Assembly: GCF_020523625.1 (NCBI RefSeq)
Contig: NZ_JAJAQH010000006.1
Coordinates: 124,001 to 188,000 of the forward strand
Length of the DNA stretch: 64,000 bases
Origin: Methylovorus menthalis
GTDB taxonomy: Bacteria; Pseudomonadota; Gammaproteobacteria; Burkholderiales; Methylophilaceae
Reading direction: 5' to 3'
The position numbers and the translations under genes are program-made. The notes beneath the pieces are model-generated. The model saw nothing but the letters and a program-made list of their open reading frames with translations. It had not been told where the DNA came from and did not search any database. Below, one piece after another: positions 55,780 to 64,000 of this stretch. How positions within the stretch are numbered: position 1 is the stretch's first letter; each line of letters opens with the position of its first letter.

Positions 55780-56948
55780 TGGTTTCTTATTCCGCAGTAC
55801 AAAAAACAACCCGTGCCAGCATTCTGGTATTAAGCCTTTTAATGGGCATGAGCCTCGTTGGCTGTAAACCAGCCGAAGAGGAAAAGCCCGCTACCGAGGC
55901 AGTCGACCCTAATATTGTCGAGCTTACGCCCTCGCTGCAACAACAGGTGAAACTGGAAACGGTGGGCATGTCGGATATCCGCGAGACATTGCGCATTCCG
56001 GGCAGTGTTCAGGTGGACGAGCAGCGCATGGCGCGCATCGGTGCCTCTGTGACAGGCCGTATCACGGATATTGATGTGGTGCTGGGCCAGGATGTGAAGC
56101 AGGGGCAGGTGCTGGCAACGGTAAACAGTACAGAGCTTGCGCAGAACCAGCTGCTTTATATCAAGGCCATGCAGCAGATATCTTTGCAAACCAAGGCCGT
56201 GGAGCGTGCTCGCCTGTTACTGAACGCGGATGTGATCAGCGCAGCCGAAGTGCAGCGCCGCGAAGCCGAGTTGAGCGCCGCCCAAGCTGAGTTGAATGCC
56301 GCGCGCGACCAGTTGATGATTCTAGGCATGAGCTCTGCTGCCATTGTCCAGTTGTCCAAGTCTGGCCAGATTCACTCCTTCAGCAGCGTATCGGCACGTC
56401 TCGCTGGCACTATCATTAGTCGCAAGGTCAATCTTGGTCAGGTGGTGCAGCCGGCTGAAGAGCTCTTCATCGTGGCTGACCTATCGCATGTGTGGGCGGT
56501 GGCTGAGGTGCCGGAACAGCAGGTGGGCCTGATTCAGGAAGGGGAAGAAGTCATGATTGAAATCCCCGCGCTGAACAATCGCCAGTTCAAGGGCAAGCTG
56601 ATTTATGTCGGCGATATCGTGAATCCGCAAACCCGGACCGTGACGGTGCGTACCGATATGGAAAATACGGATGACACCATCAAGCCCGATATGCTGGTTT
56701 CCATGGTGGTGCAGTCGCTGCCTACGCCCAAACTGGCCGTCCCGATGCAAGGCATTGTGCGTGAAAATGATCGTGACCACGTATTCGTGCAGATCGCGCC
56801 AAACAAATTCCGCTTGCGTGAAGTCGTGCTGGGCCCCGAGTTTCAGGGCATGGCCACAGTCGAAAGTGGCGTTGTTGCCGGTGATGTCGTGGTGGCTGAT
56901 GGTGCTTTCCACGTGAACAACGAGCGCAAGCGCAAAGAACTGGAGTAA
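55779..56948 (+). CDS. czcB: RND periplasmic adaptor lipoprotein (CzcB family)
   Basis: 389 residues. The lipobox MSLVGC gives lipidated Cys29. The barrel-sandwich hybrid and alpha-hairpin follow (RITDIDVVLGQDVKQGQVLATVNSTELAQNQLLY ... AAEVQRREAELSAAQAELNAARDQL), then the beta-barrel (GTIISRKVNLGQVVQPAEELFIVADLSHVWAVAEVPEQ) and membrane-proximal domains. It links the inner-membrane pump to the channel. No His-rich metal-binding N-terminus is present. Confidence 0.92.
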   Translation: MVSYSAVQKTTRASILVLSLLMGMSLVGCKPAEEEKPATEAVDPNIVELTPSLQQQVKLETVGMSDIRETLRIPGSVQVDEQRMARIGASVTGRITDIDVVLGQDVKQGQVLATVNSTELAQNQLLYIKAMQQISLQTKAVERARLLLNADVISAAEVQRREAELSAAQAELNAARDQLMILGMSSAAIVQLSKSGQIHSFSSVSARLAGTIISRKVNLGQVVQPAEELFIVADLSHVWAVAEVPEQQVGLIQEGEEVMIEIPALNNRQFKGKLIYVGDIVNPQTRTVTVRTDMENTDDTIKPDMLVSMVVQSLPTPKLAVPMQGIVRENDRDHVFVQIAPNKFRLREVVLGPEFQGMATVESGVVAGDVVVADGAFHVNNERKRKELE

Positions 56949-56951
56949 ACC

Positions 56952-59900
56952 ATGATTGAGTCGTTAATACGCTCTGCGCTGCAACAGCGCATCGTGGTGG
57001 TGGTGCTCGCCCTCGCCATGATGGTGGCTGGTCTTTTTGCAGTGAATAAACTGTCGGTGGATGCTTTCCCCGATGTGACTAACGTCCAGGTGCAAATCGC
57101 CACCCAGGCCACAGGCCGTTCGCCAGAAGAAGTCGAGCGCTTCATTACCGTGCCGCTGGAAATGTCGATGACCGGCTTGCCCGGCCTCACCGAAATGCGC
57201 TCCCTCAACAAGAACGGTTTGTCGCTGATCACCCTGGTGTTTACCGATGACACCGACGTTTTCTTCTCGCGACAGCTGGTCATGGAACGCTTGATGGAGG
57301 TGATGGAGCGCATGCCGGAAGGTGTGACGCCGGTATTGGGCCCGGTTTCTACTGGTCTTGGCGAGGTATACCAGTACACGCTGGATAAACCCGCGGATGG
57401 CAAGCAGGAGCTTTCCGTTTCCGAGTTGATGGAGCGTCGTGCCGTGCAGGACTGGGTGGTGCGACCGTTGCTGCGCGGTATTCCCGGCGTGGCAGAAATC
57501 AATTCGCAAGGCGGTTACGTCAAGCAATACCAGGCGCTGGTGAACCCAGACCGTATGAATCACTACGGCGTGAAGCTGCACGATGTGTATCAGGCGCTGG
57601 CGCGCAATAATGCCAATAGCGGCGGCGGTATTCTGCCGCATTACGCCGAGCAGTATCTGATCCGCGGTGTGGGCCTGGTGAAAAGCCTGGAAGACATCCG
57701 CCGTATCGTGATCAAGGAGCAGAACGGTACGCCGGTCTACATGCGCGACGTCGCCGAAGTGCAGCTTGGGCATGAAGTTCGGGTAGGCGCGCTGTTGAAG
57801 AACGGCGATACCGAGTCCGTGGGCGGTATCGTGATGATGATGCGTGGCGGTAACGCCAAGGAAGTGGTCAGCCGCATCAAGGAGCGCGTCAAGGAAATCA
57901 ACGAAAAAGGCATGCTGCCGGGTGGTTTGCAGATTGTGCCTTTTTATGACCGCAGTGAGCTGGTGGATGCCGCCTTAAGCACGGTAACGAAGGTGCTGAT
58001 CGAAGGTATTTTCCTGGTGATTATCGTGTTGTTCCTGTTTCTGGGGGATGTGCGCTCCAGCCTGATTGTGGTGGGTACGCTGATCCTGACGCCGCTCATA
58101 ACCTTCATGGCGATGAATTACTACGGTATTTCGGCCAACCTGATGTCACTGGGGGGCTTGGCCATCGCCATTGGTTTGATGGTTGATGGTTCGGTGGTGG
58201 TGGTGGAAAACACCTTCCACCATCTGGGCCACCGCAAGGATGAAAGCAAGATCCGGGTGGTATTCGAGGCCGCGGCGGAAGTCGCAACTCCGGTGCTGTT
58301 TGGCGTGGGCATCATCATCCTGGTATTCCTGCCCTTGATGACCCTGCAAGGCATGGAAGGCAAGATGTTTGCGCCACTGGCCTACACGATTGCGATCGCG
58401 CTGTTTGTGTCGCTGGTATTGTCGCTGACGCTGACACCTGCCATGTGCTCGTTCATCCTCAAGGGCGGCAGTGGGGAAGATACGCGCATGATCCAGGCCA
58501 TGAAGCGGCCTTATCTGCGCCTGCTCGATGCCTCGGTCGGGAATCCAAAGAAAACCGTGGCGATTGCTGGCGCGGTCTTTGTTGGCACGCTGATGTTGTT
58601 CCCGCTGCTGGGTACGGCGTTCATTCCGGAAATGAAGGAAGGCTCGATAGTGCCCAGCATTATTCGTACCCCTAACATTTCGCTGGAAGAGTCCCTGAAG
58701 CTCGAGCAGGAGGCATTGGCGAGCATTGCCAAAGTGGATGGAGTGCGTGGCGTGGTGTCTGGTGTTGGTCGTGGTGAGAGCCCCGCAGACCCGCAGGGGC
58801 AGAATGAATCCACACCGATTGTCAGCCTCAAGCCTCGCGACGAATGGCCCGAAGGCTGGAATCAGGACAGCATTGCCGATGCCATTCGTGACAAGATCAA
58901 GCACATCCCTGGCATACAGGTCGTGATGTCGCAGCCGATTGCTGCGCGGGTGGCCGAGCTGGTCACGGGCGTGCGTTCCGATGTGGCGGTCAAGGTGTTT
59001 GGTTCGGATATCGGCGTGCTCAAGGCCAAGGCGGATGAAATCGCCCGCATTGCTGGCACGATCCCCGGCGCGCAGGATATGCGGGTGGAGAAGATGACCG
59101 GCCAGCAATACCTGACCATTGATATTGACCGAGAGGCGATTGCCCGTCACGGCATCAATGTGGCGGATATCCACGATGTGATTGAAACTGCGATTGGCGG
59201 CAAGGTAGCTACCGAAGTGTTTGAGGGCGAGCGCCGGTTTGAAGCGGCGGTGCGTTTCCCCGAGTCCTTCCGGAACAATGTGGATGCCATCAATCACATC
59301 ATGGTCACCTCGGCCAACGGTTCGCGCGTGGCGCTGAAAGATCTGGCCGATATTACCGTGCGTGATGGCCCGACCCAGATTGCCCGTGAGTCTGCCAAGC
59401 GTCGTATTGTAGTGGGCGTTAACGTGAAAGACCGTGACCTGGGTGGCTTTGTCGCCGAGTTGCAGCAAAAGGTGGAAGCCAAAATCAAGTTGCCCGAAGG
59501 CTATTACATTGTCTGGGGCGGTCAGTTCCAGAACATGGAGCGGGCGATGAGCCATCTGATGGTGATTATTCCCATCACCATCGGGGCGATTTTCTTCCTG
59601 CTGTTCCTGTTGTTCAAATCGGTACGGTTTGCCACGCTGATTATTCTGGTCCTGCCATTTGCCTCCATCGGTGGGGTGATTGCCCTGTTTGTGACGGGCG
59701 AATACCTGTCGGTACCTGCCTCGGTGGGTTTTATCGCCCTGTGGGGTATCGCCGTTCTGAATGGTGTGGTGCTGGTGTCCTACATACGCAGTTTGCGTGA
59801 TGAGGGAAAATCACAGCTGGAAGCCATCAAACAGGGCTGCGCCCAGCGGTTCCGTCCGGTCATGATGACCGCCACGGTCGCCATGCTGGGTTTGGTGCCT

Positions 59901-60047
59901 TTCCTGTTTGCCACCGGGCCTGGCTCGGAAGTCCAGCGGCCGCTGGCAATTGTGGTGATCGGCGGTTTGATTACCTCCACCGTGTTGACCCTGGTGGTAT
60001 TGCCAACGCTGTATCGCTGGTTTGAAGAACCCCGTGTTGAAGCATGA
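56952..60047 (+). CDS. czcA: Heavy-metal efflux RND pump, copy 1 (CzcA/CusA family)
   Basis: 1031 residues with the RND layout of 12 helices and two large periplasmic loops. The family start MIESLIRSALQQRIVVVVLALAMMVAGLFAV is followed by DAFPDVTNVQVQI. The helix-4 motif is AIAIGLMVDGSVVVVEN, with Asp412 and Glu419; the first Asp of the CzcA DFG motif is Ala406, as in CusA-type pumps. The cation is therefore uncertain. Residues 347-489 are encoded by DNA identical to the second copy. Followed after 10 bases by a PII-like gene. Confidence 0.93.
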   Translation: MIESLIRSALQQRIVVVVLALAMMVAGLFAVNKLSVDAFPDVTNVQVQIATQATGRSPEEVERFITVPLEMSMTGLPGLTEMRSLNKNGLSLITLVFTDDTDVFFSRQLVMERLMEVMERMPEGVTPVLGPVSTGLGEVYQYTLDKPADGKQELSVSELMERRAVQDWVVRPLLRGIPGVAEINSQGGYVKQYQALVNPDRMNHYGVKLHDVYQALARNNANSGGGILPHYAEQYLIRGVGLVKSLEDIRRIVIKEQNGTPVYMRDVAEVQLGHEVRVGALLKNGDTESVGGIVMMMRGGNAKEVVSRIKERVKEINEKGMLPGGLQIVPFYDRSELVDAALSTVTKVLIEGIFLVIIVLFLFLGDVRSSLIVVGTLILTPLITFMAMNYYGISANLMSLGGLAIAIGLMVDGSVVVVENTFHHLGHRKDESKIRVVFEAAAEVATPVLFGVGIIILVFLPLMTLQGMEGKMFAPLAYTIAIALFVSLVLSLTLTPAMCSFILKGGSGEDTRMIQAMKRPYLRLLDASVGNPKKTVAIAGAVFVGTLMLFPLLGTAFIPEMKEGSIVPSIIRTPNISLEESLKLEQEALASIAKVDGVRGVVSGVGRGESPADPQGQNESTPIVSLKPRDEWPEGWNQDSIADAIRDKIKHIPGIQVVMSQPIAARVAELVTGVRSDVAVKVFGSDIGVLKAKADEIARIAGTIPGAQDMRVEKMTGQQYLTIDIDREAIARHGINVADIHDVIETAIGGKVATEVFEGERRFEAAVRFPESFRNNVDAINHIMVTSANGSRVALKDLADITVRDGPTQIARESAKRRIVVGVNVKDRDLGGFVAELQQKVEAKIKLPEGYYIVWGGQFQNMERAMSHLMVIIPITIGAIFFLLFLLFKSVRFATLIILVLPFASIGGVIALFVTGEYLSVPASVGFIALWGIAVLNGVVLVSYIRSLRDEGKSQLEAIKQGCAQRFRPVMMTATVAMLGLVPFLFATGPGSEVQRPLAIVVIGGLITSTVLTLVVLPTLYRWFEEPRVEA
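57990..58417 (+). repeat. 428-bp tract identical to copy 2 pump gene (first copy)
   Basis: Every base matches 61610-62037 (offset 3620). On both sides the genes differ at many positions. The tract encodes helices 2 to 5 including the proton-relay segment. This pattern points to recent gene conversion. Confidence 0.95.
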
Positions 60048-60057
60048 GGAGTGAACC

Positions 60058-60390
60058 ATGAAAGAGATTAAAGCCGTAGTGCAGCCGCACAGGTTGCCCA
60101 AGATCCGCTCCGCCCTGCGCAATATCAAGGGTTTTCCTGGCATGACAGTCAGCAAGGCAGATGGTTGTGGTCACCATCTGTCCAATACGCACAATGTGCG
60201 CGAAGAGCTGACCGATTACAGTCCCAAGGTACGCATTGAGCTGGTGGCACCGGATGAGCTGGTCGAGGGTATCCTGCAGGTGCTGGTGGAAGTGGGGCAT
60301 ACCGGTCAGCATGGCGATGGTATCGTCTGGGTGACCCCGGTTGAGCGCATGATACGCCTCTCGGAAAAGATCATTGTCCATGATTGCTGA
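60058..60390 (+). CDS. PII-like protein associated with the metal pump, copy 1
   Basis: 110 residues with the PII fold: MKEIKAVVQPHRLPKIRSAL, the T-loop region, then LTDYSPKVRIELVAPDELVEGILQVLVEVGHTGQHGDGIVWVTPVE. It lacks the uridylylated Tyr motif of GlnB. Where GlnB has the T-loop, it has Cys37, His39, His40 and His45 in GCGHHLSNTHN, which could bind a metal. PII-like proteins next to CzcA/CusA pumps are a known group of uncertain function. Co-transcribed with the pump (10-base gap). Confidence 0.88.
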   Translation: MKEIKAVVQPHRLPKIRSALRNIKGFPGMTVSKADGCGHHLSNTHNVREELTDYSPKVRIELVAPDELVEGILQVLVEVGHTGQHGDGIVWVTPVERMIRLSEKIIVHDC

Positions 60391-60414
60391 GTAAGCGTTT
60401 GCCTGTGTAACACC

Positions 60415-60446
60415 ATGCAAAAGGCCCCATTGTGGGCCTTTTGCAT
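60415..60446. terminator. Rho-independent terminator between the two pump modules
   Basis: A 13-bp perfect stem, ATGCAAAAGGCCC with its complement, and a 6-base loop. The inner T-run (CCTTTTGC) supports termination on the plus strand. It separates copy 1 from copy 2, so the second module has its own promoter or depends on readthrough. Confidence 0.75.
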
Positions 60447-60571
60447 GTCTGCCGCATGATGATTGCTAAGCCGATGGCTTATCCTGTACTCTTTGGGGCA
60501 CATCAACTCGCAGGGGGATGAAGCATGCATGTTGCCGTGCTTAATCCGCTGCATGAATCATGAGGTAAGTT

Positions 60572-63500
60572 TTGATCGAATCTCTCATCCGTGGTGCCTT
60601 GCGGCAGCGTATTGTCGTGGTTGTTATCGCTGTGGCTCTCCTGATTGCCGGCTTGTTTGCCGTAAAAAAACTGTCGGTGGATGCCTTCCCGGATGTGACC
60701 AATGTGCAGGTGCTGATTGCCACCCAGGCCACGGGGCGATCACCGGAGGAAGTCGAGCGCTTTATCACCGTACCGCTCGAAATCGCCATGACCGGCCTGC
60801 CTGGCCTGACAGAAATGCGCTCCCTCAACAAGAATGCCCTGTCGCTGATCACCTTGGTGTTTACCGACGATACCGATGTCTATTTCTCACGCCAGCTGGT
60901 GATGGAGCGGCTGATGGAGGTGATGGACCGCATGCCGGAAGGCGTGACGCCGGTGCTGGGGCCGGTTTCTACTGGCTTGGGCGAGGTGTATCAGTACACG
61001 TTGGATAAACCCACCGATGGTAAAAAAGAGCTCTCGGTGAACGAGCTTACCGAGCGCCGCGCGGTGCAGGATTGGGTAGTGCGGCCGTTGCTGCGCGGTA
61101 TTCCCGGCGTGGCAGAAATCAACTCGCAAGGCGGTTACGTCAAGCAATACCAGGCGCTTGTGAACCCGGACCGCATGAATCACTACGGTGTGAAGCTGCA
61201 CGATGTGTATCAGGCACTTTCGCGCAATAACGCTAATAGTGGCGGCGGCGTTCTGCCGCATTACGCCGAGCAATACCTTATCCGTGGCATCAGCCTGATC
61301 CAGAATCTGGATGACATACGCAACATTATTCTGAAAGAGCAGAACGGCACGCCGGTCTATATGCGCGATGTGGCCGAGGTTAAGCTGGGCTACGAAGTGC
61401 GGGTCGGCGCCATTCTTAAAAATGGCGATACCGAATCTGTGGGCGGTGTCGTGATGATGATGCGCGGTGGTAACGCCAAAGAAGTGGTCAGCCGCATCAA
61501 GGCACGCGTCAAGGAAATCAACGAAAAAGGCATGCTGCCGGGTGGTTTGCAGATCATGCCGTATTACGATCGTAGCGAGCTGGTGGATGCGGCGCTGCAC
61601 ACGGTCACCAAGGTGCTGATCGAAGGTATTTTCCTGGTGATTATCGTGTTGTTCCTGTTTCTGGGGGATGTGCGCTCCAGCCTGATTGTGGTGGGTACGC
61701 TGATCCTGACGCCGCTCATAACCTTCATGGCGATGAATTACTACGGTATTTCGGCCAACCTGATGTCACTGGGGGGCTTGGCCATCGCCATTGGTTTGAT
61801 GGTTGATGGTTCGGTGGTGGTGGTGGAAAACACCTTCCACCATCTGGGCCACCGCAAGGATGAAAGCAAGATCCGGGTGGTATTCGAGGCCGCGGCGGAA
61901 GTCGCAACTCCGGTGCTGTTTGGCGTGGGCATCATCATCCTGGTATTCCTGCCCTTGATGACCCTGCAAGGCATGGAAGGCAAGATGTTTGCGCCACTGG
62001 CCTACACGATTGCGATCGCGCTGTTTGTGTCGCTGGTGCTGTCACTGACGCTTACGCCTGCCATGTGTTCGTTCATCCTCAAGGGCGGTAGTGGCGAAGA
62101 TACCAAGATGATTCAGATGATCAAGCGCCCCTATGTCAGCATGCTGAGTTGGGCGCTGTCCAATGAGAAGAAAACCATCATGCTGGCAGTGCTGGTGTTT
62201 ATTGGCACCCTGGCGATTGTGCCGCTACTGGGCAACTCGTTTATTCCTGAGATGAAGGAAGGCTCGATTGTGCCGGGTATTAACCGCGTGCCGAATATCT
62301 CGCTGGAAGAATCCATCAAGATGGAAAGCGATGCCATGCGCCTGATCATGGAAAAAGTACCCGGCGTGAAATCGGCGGTATCCGGCGTGGGGCGTGGCGA
62401 GAGCCCGGCGGATCCGCAGGCGCAGAATGAGTCTACGCCTATCATCAGCCTGCTACCGCGTAGCGAATGGCCGGAAGGCTGGACCCAGGATGATATTGCC
62501 GAGAAGATGCGCAGCGTGTTGGCCGAATACCTGCCAGGTGTGCAGATCATCATGGCGCAGCCGATCTCGGACCGTGTGGACGAGTTGCTGACTGGCGTAC
62601 GCGCCGATGTTGCCGTCAAAATCTTTGGCGAAGACATGGTGGTGTTGAAAGCCAAGGCAGATGAAATATCCCGGATTGCCTCCAGCGTGCGCGGGGCCAC
62701 CGAAATCAAGGTGGAGAAAGTCTCCGGCCAGCAGTATCTGAATATTCGCATTGATCGGCAGGCGATTGCCCGGCATGGCATTAATGCGTCGGATATTCAT
62801 GATGTGATCGAAACCGCGATTGGCGGCAAGGTGGCCACGGAAATATACGAAGGTCAGCGTCGTTTCAGTGCCGCGGTACGTTTTCCTGAAAGCTTCCGTG
62901 ACAATATCGACGCCATCGGCAATATCCTGATCACCTCACCCAATGGTTCACGCGTGGCGTTGCGTGATCTTGCCCATATCGAGGTGCGTGACGGCCCGGC
63001 GCAGATCAGCCGCGAGCTGGCCAAGCGCCGCATTGTGGTTGGCGTGAACGTGAAGGATAGGGATCTGGGCGGCTTTGTGGCGGAATTGCAGAAGACGCTG
63101 GACAAGCAGCTCAAGCTGCCCGATGGCTACTATATCGAATACGGTGGCCAGTTCCAGAACATGCAGCGCGCCATGAGCCATTTGATGGTGATTATCCCGG
63201 TTACCATCGGCGCCATCTTCTTCCTGCTATTTTTGTTATTCAACTCACTGCGCTACGCCACCATGATTATCATGGTGCTACCATTTGCGTCGATAGGCGG
63301 GATTATTGCTTTATTTGTCACGGGTGAATATTTGTCGGTGCCAGCGTCAGTCGGGTTTATTGCGCTGTGGGGCATCGCCGTGCTGAATGGTGTGGTGCTG
63401 GTTTCCTATATCCGCAGCCTGCGCGACGAAGGCTTGCCGCAGATGGAAGCCATTATGCAGGGCTGCAAGCAGCGTTTCCGTCCGGTGATGATGACGGCAA

Positions 63501-63673
63501 CGGTCGCCATGCTAGGCCTGGTGCCATTCCTGTTTGCAACCGGTCCGGGTTCCGAGATTCAGCGGCCGCTGGCGATTGTGGTGATCGGCGGCCTGATCAC
63601 CTCTACCTTGCTGACGCTGGTGGTGGTACCTACGCTGTATCGTAAATTTGAAGAGAAAAAAATAGAAGCCTGA
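60572..63673 (+). CDS. czcA: Heavy-metal efflux RND pump, copy 2 (CzcA/CusA family)
   Basis: 1033 residues, starting at TTG with TGAGGT upstream. It is closely similar to copy 1 throughout, with the same helix-4 motif AIAIGLMVDGSVVVVEN (Asp412, Glu419). It differs most in the second periplasmic loop (for example NRVPNISLEESIKMESDAMR and ADEISRIASSVRGATEIKVEK), where substrate specificity may lie. No channel or adaptor gene of its own precedes it, so it probably shares those of copy 1. A PII-like gene follows. Confidence 0.93.
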   Translation: MIESLIRGALRQRIVVVVIAVALLIAGLFAVKKLSVDAFPDVTNVQVLIATQATGRSPEEVERFITVPLEIAMTGLPGLTEMRSLNKNALSLITLVFTDDTDVYFSRQLVMERLMEVMDRMPEGVTPVLGPVSTGLGEVYQYTLDKPTDGKKELSVNELTERRAVQDWVVRPLLRGIPGVAEINSQGGYVKQYQALVNPDRMNHYGVKLHDVYQALSRNNANSGGGVLPHYAEQYLIRGISLIQNLDDIRNIILKEQNGTPVYMRDVAEVKLGYEVRVGAILKNGDTESVGGVVMMMRGGNAKEVVSRIKARVKEINEKGMLPGGLQIMPYYDRSELVDAALHTVTKVLIEGIFLVIIVLFLFLGDVRSSLIVVGTLILTPLITFMAMNYYGISANLMSLGGLAIAIGLMVDGSVVVVENTFHHLGHRKDESKIRVVFEAAAEVATPVLFGVGIIILVFLPLMTLQGMEGKMFAPLAYTIAIALFVSLVLSLTLTPAMCSFILKGGSGEDTKMIQMIKRPYVSMLSWALSNEKKTIMLAVLVFIGTLAIVPLLGNSFIPEMKEGSIVPGINRVPNISLEESIKMESDAMRLIMEKVPGVKSAVSGVGRGESPADPQAQNESTPIISLLPRSEWPEGWTQDDIAEKMRSVLAEYLPGVQIIMAQPISDRVDELLTGVRADVAVKIFGEDMVVLKAKADEISRIASSVRGATEIKVEKVSGQQYLNIRIDRQAIARHGINASDIHDVIETAIGGKVATEIYEGQRRFSAAVRFPESFRDNIDAIGNILITSPNGSRVALRDLAHIEVRDGPAQISRELAKRRIVVGVNVKDRDLGGFVAELQKTLDKQLKLPDGYYIEYGGQFQNMQRAMSHLMVIIPVTIGAIFFLLFLLFNSLRYATMIIMVLPFASIGGIIALFVTGEYLSVPASVGFIALWGIAVLNGVVLVSYIRSLRDEGLPQMEAIMQGCKQRFRPVMMTATVAMLGLVPFLFATGPGSEIQRPLAIVVIGGLITSTLLTLVVVPTLYRKFEEKKIEA
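61610..62037 (+). repeat. 428-bp tract identical to copy 1 pump gene (second copy)
   Basis: Identical to 57990-58417. Flanking differences begin at once: C/A changes just before 61610 and G for A at 62038. Confidence 0.95.
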
Positions 63674-63708
63674 GCGTGTTCGGGCGTGACCAGACAAAGA
63701 GGTTAGGG

Positions 63709-64000
63709 ATGAAAGAGATTAAAGCGGTAGTGCAACCGAACCGGTTGCCGAAAATACGATCAGCCTTGCGTAACATCAAGGGCTTTCCTGGCATGACGGT
63801 GAGCAAGGTGGAAGGTTGCGGCCACTTTCTCGCCAAACCTTCAGGCGGGATAAGGGAAGAGTTGACAGACTACAGCCCCAAAGTACGCATTGAGCTTGTC
63901 ACCCCCGATGAGCTGGTCGAGGGCGTGCTGCAAATATTGGTGGAAGTCGGGCATACCGGACAGGTGGGTGACGGCATTGTCTGGGTGACGCCGGTGGAGC
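63709..64000 (+). CDS. PII-like protein associated with the metal pump, copy 2 (partial)
   Basis: The first 97 residues are in the window; the gene runs off the right edge. It begins MKEIKAVVQPNRLPKIRSAL and continues like copy 1. The loop reads GCGHFLAKPSGG, keeping Cys37 and His39 but not the further histidines of copy 1, and it is one residue longer. The ATG has AGGTTAGGG upstream. It follows the second pump gene by 35 bases. Confidence 0.88.
   Translation, partial: MKEIKAVVQPNRLPKIRSALRNIKGFPGMTVSKVEGCGHFLAKPSGGIREELTDYSPKVRIELVTPDELVEGVLQILVEVGHTGQVGDGIVWVTPVE

Noticed and set aside
58146-59555. Minus-strand frame of 469 codons inside the first pump gene
   Set aside because: Antisense shadow of czcA; His/Arg-rich composition typical of reverse reading.
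1-64000. CRISPR array or replication origin
   Set aside because: No regularly spaced 24-40 bp repeats were seen, and no cluster of DnaA boxes or dnaA/dnaN genes.

Overview
The window is a bacterial chromosome segment, roughly 55% GC, with short intergenic gaps and Gram-negative genes (lpxH, an RND efflux system, a SlyB-type lipoprotein, periplasmic cyclophilin and L,D-transpeptidase). The combination of an Anbu proteasome-type protease, a DUF3683 FAD/Fe-S oxidoreductase, hemJ, a di-haem cytochrome c5 and ornithine-lipid genes suggests a betaproteobacterium. A Methylophilaceae-like methylotroph is my best guess, but no methanol-oxidation gene is present to prove it.

Layout. 1-10.4 kb: a partial aldo/keto reductase, the Anbu protease, a 2H phosphoesterase/SRPBCC pair, the YoaA-type helicase, a LysR regulator with a divergent DUF2798 gene, small oxidoreductase and membrane genes, and a leftward run of a DMT transporter with DUF proteins. 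10.5-18.5 kb: rightward housekeeping genes (arfB, tsaB-rimI-uracil-DNA glycosylase, LemA with two TPM proteins, proS, a lytic transglycosylase). 18.5-21.6 kb: a secreted protein, queA, tRNA-Leu(CAA) and alkB. 21.6-29.4 kb is the accessory region. It holds a 1.65 kb AT-rich tract without genes, a secreted DUF11-like protein, and a 5.2 kb island bounded by a 22-bp direct repeat of the tRNA-Arg(CCG) 3' end. The island carries a damaged type I restriction locus: intact hsdR, 5'-truncated hsdS, no hsdM and no visible integrase.

29.5-47 kb: core genes again (di-haem cytochrome, apaH, olsBA, a PfkB kinase, TetR with a palindromic operator, hemJ, a TlpA thioredoxin, a 1270-residue FAD/Fe-S oxidoreductase, phoBR with a three-repeat Pho box, an OFA-family transporter, ribH-nusB). 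47.3-54 kb: an FHA protein, then a leftward cell-envelope group (TPR protein, L,D-transpeptidase, two cyclophilins, lpxH), and cysS. 54-64 kb: a heavy-metal RND operon with outer-membrane channel, adaptor, pump and PII-like protein, followed by a second copy of the pump plus PII-like pair that runs off the window.

The most unusual points are the tandem pump/PII-like modules, whose pump genes share a perfectly identical 428-bp tract and whose PII-like proteins differ in a His-rich loop, and the integrase-less, hsdM-less island at tRNA-Arg beside the AT-rich tract.
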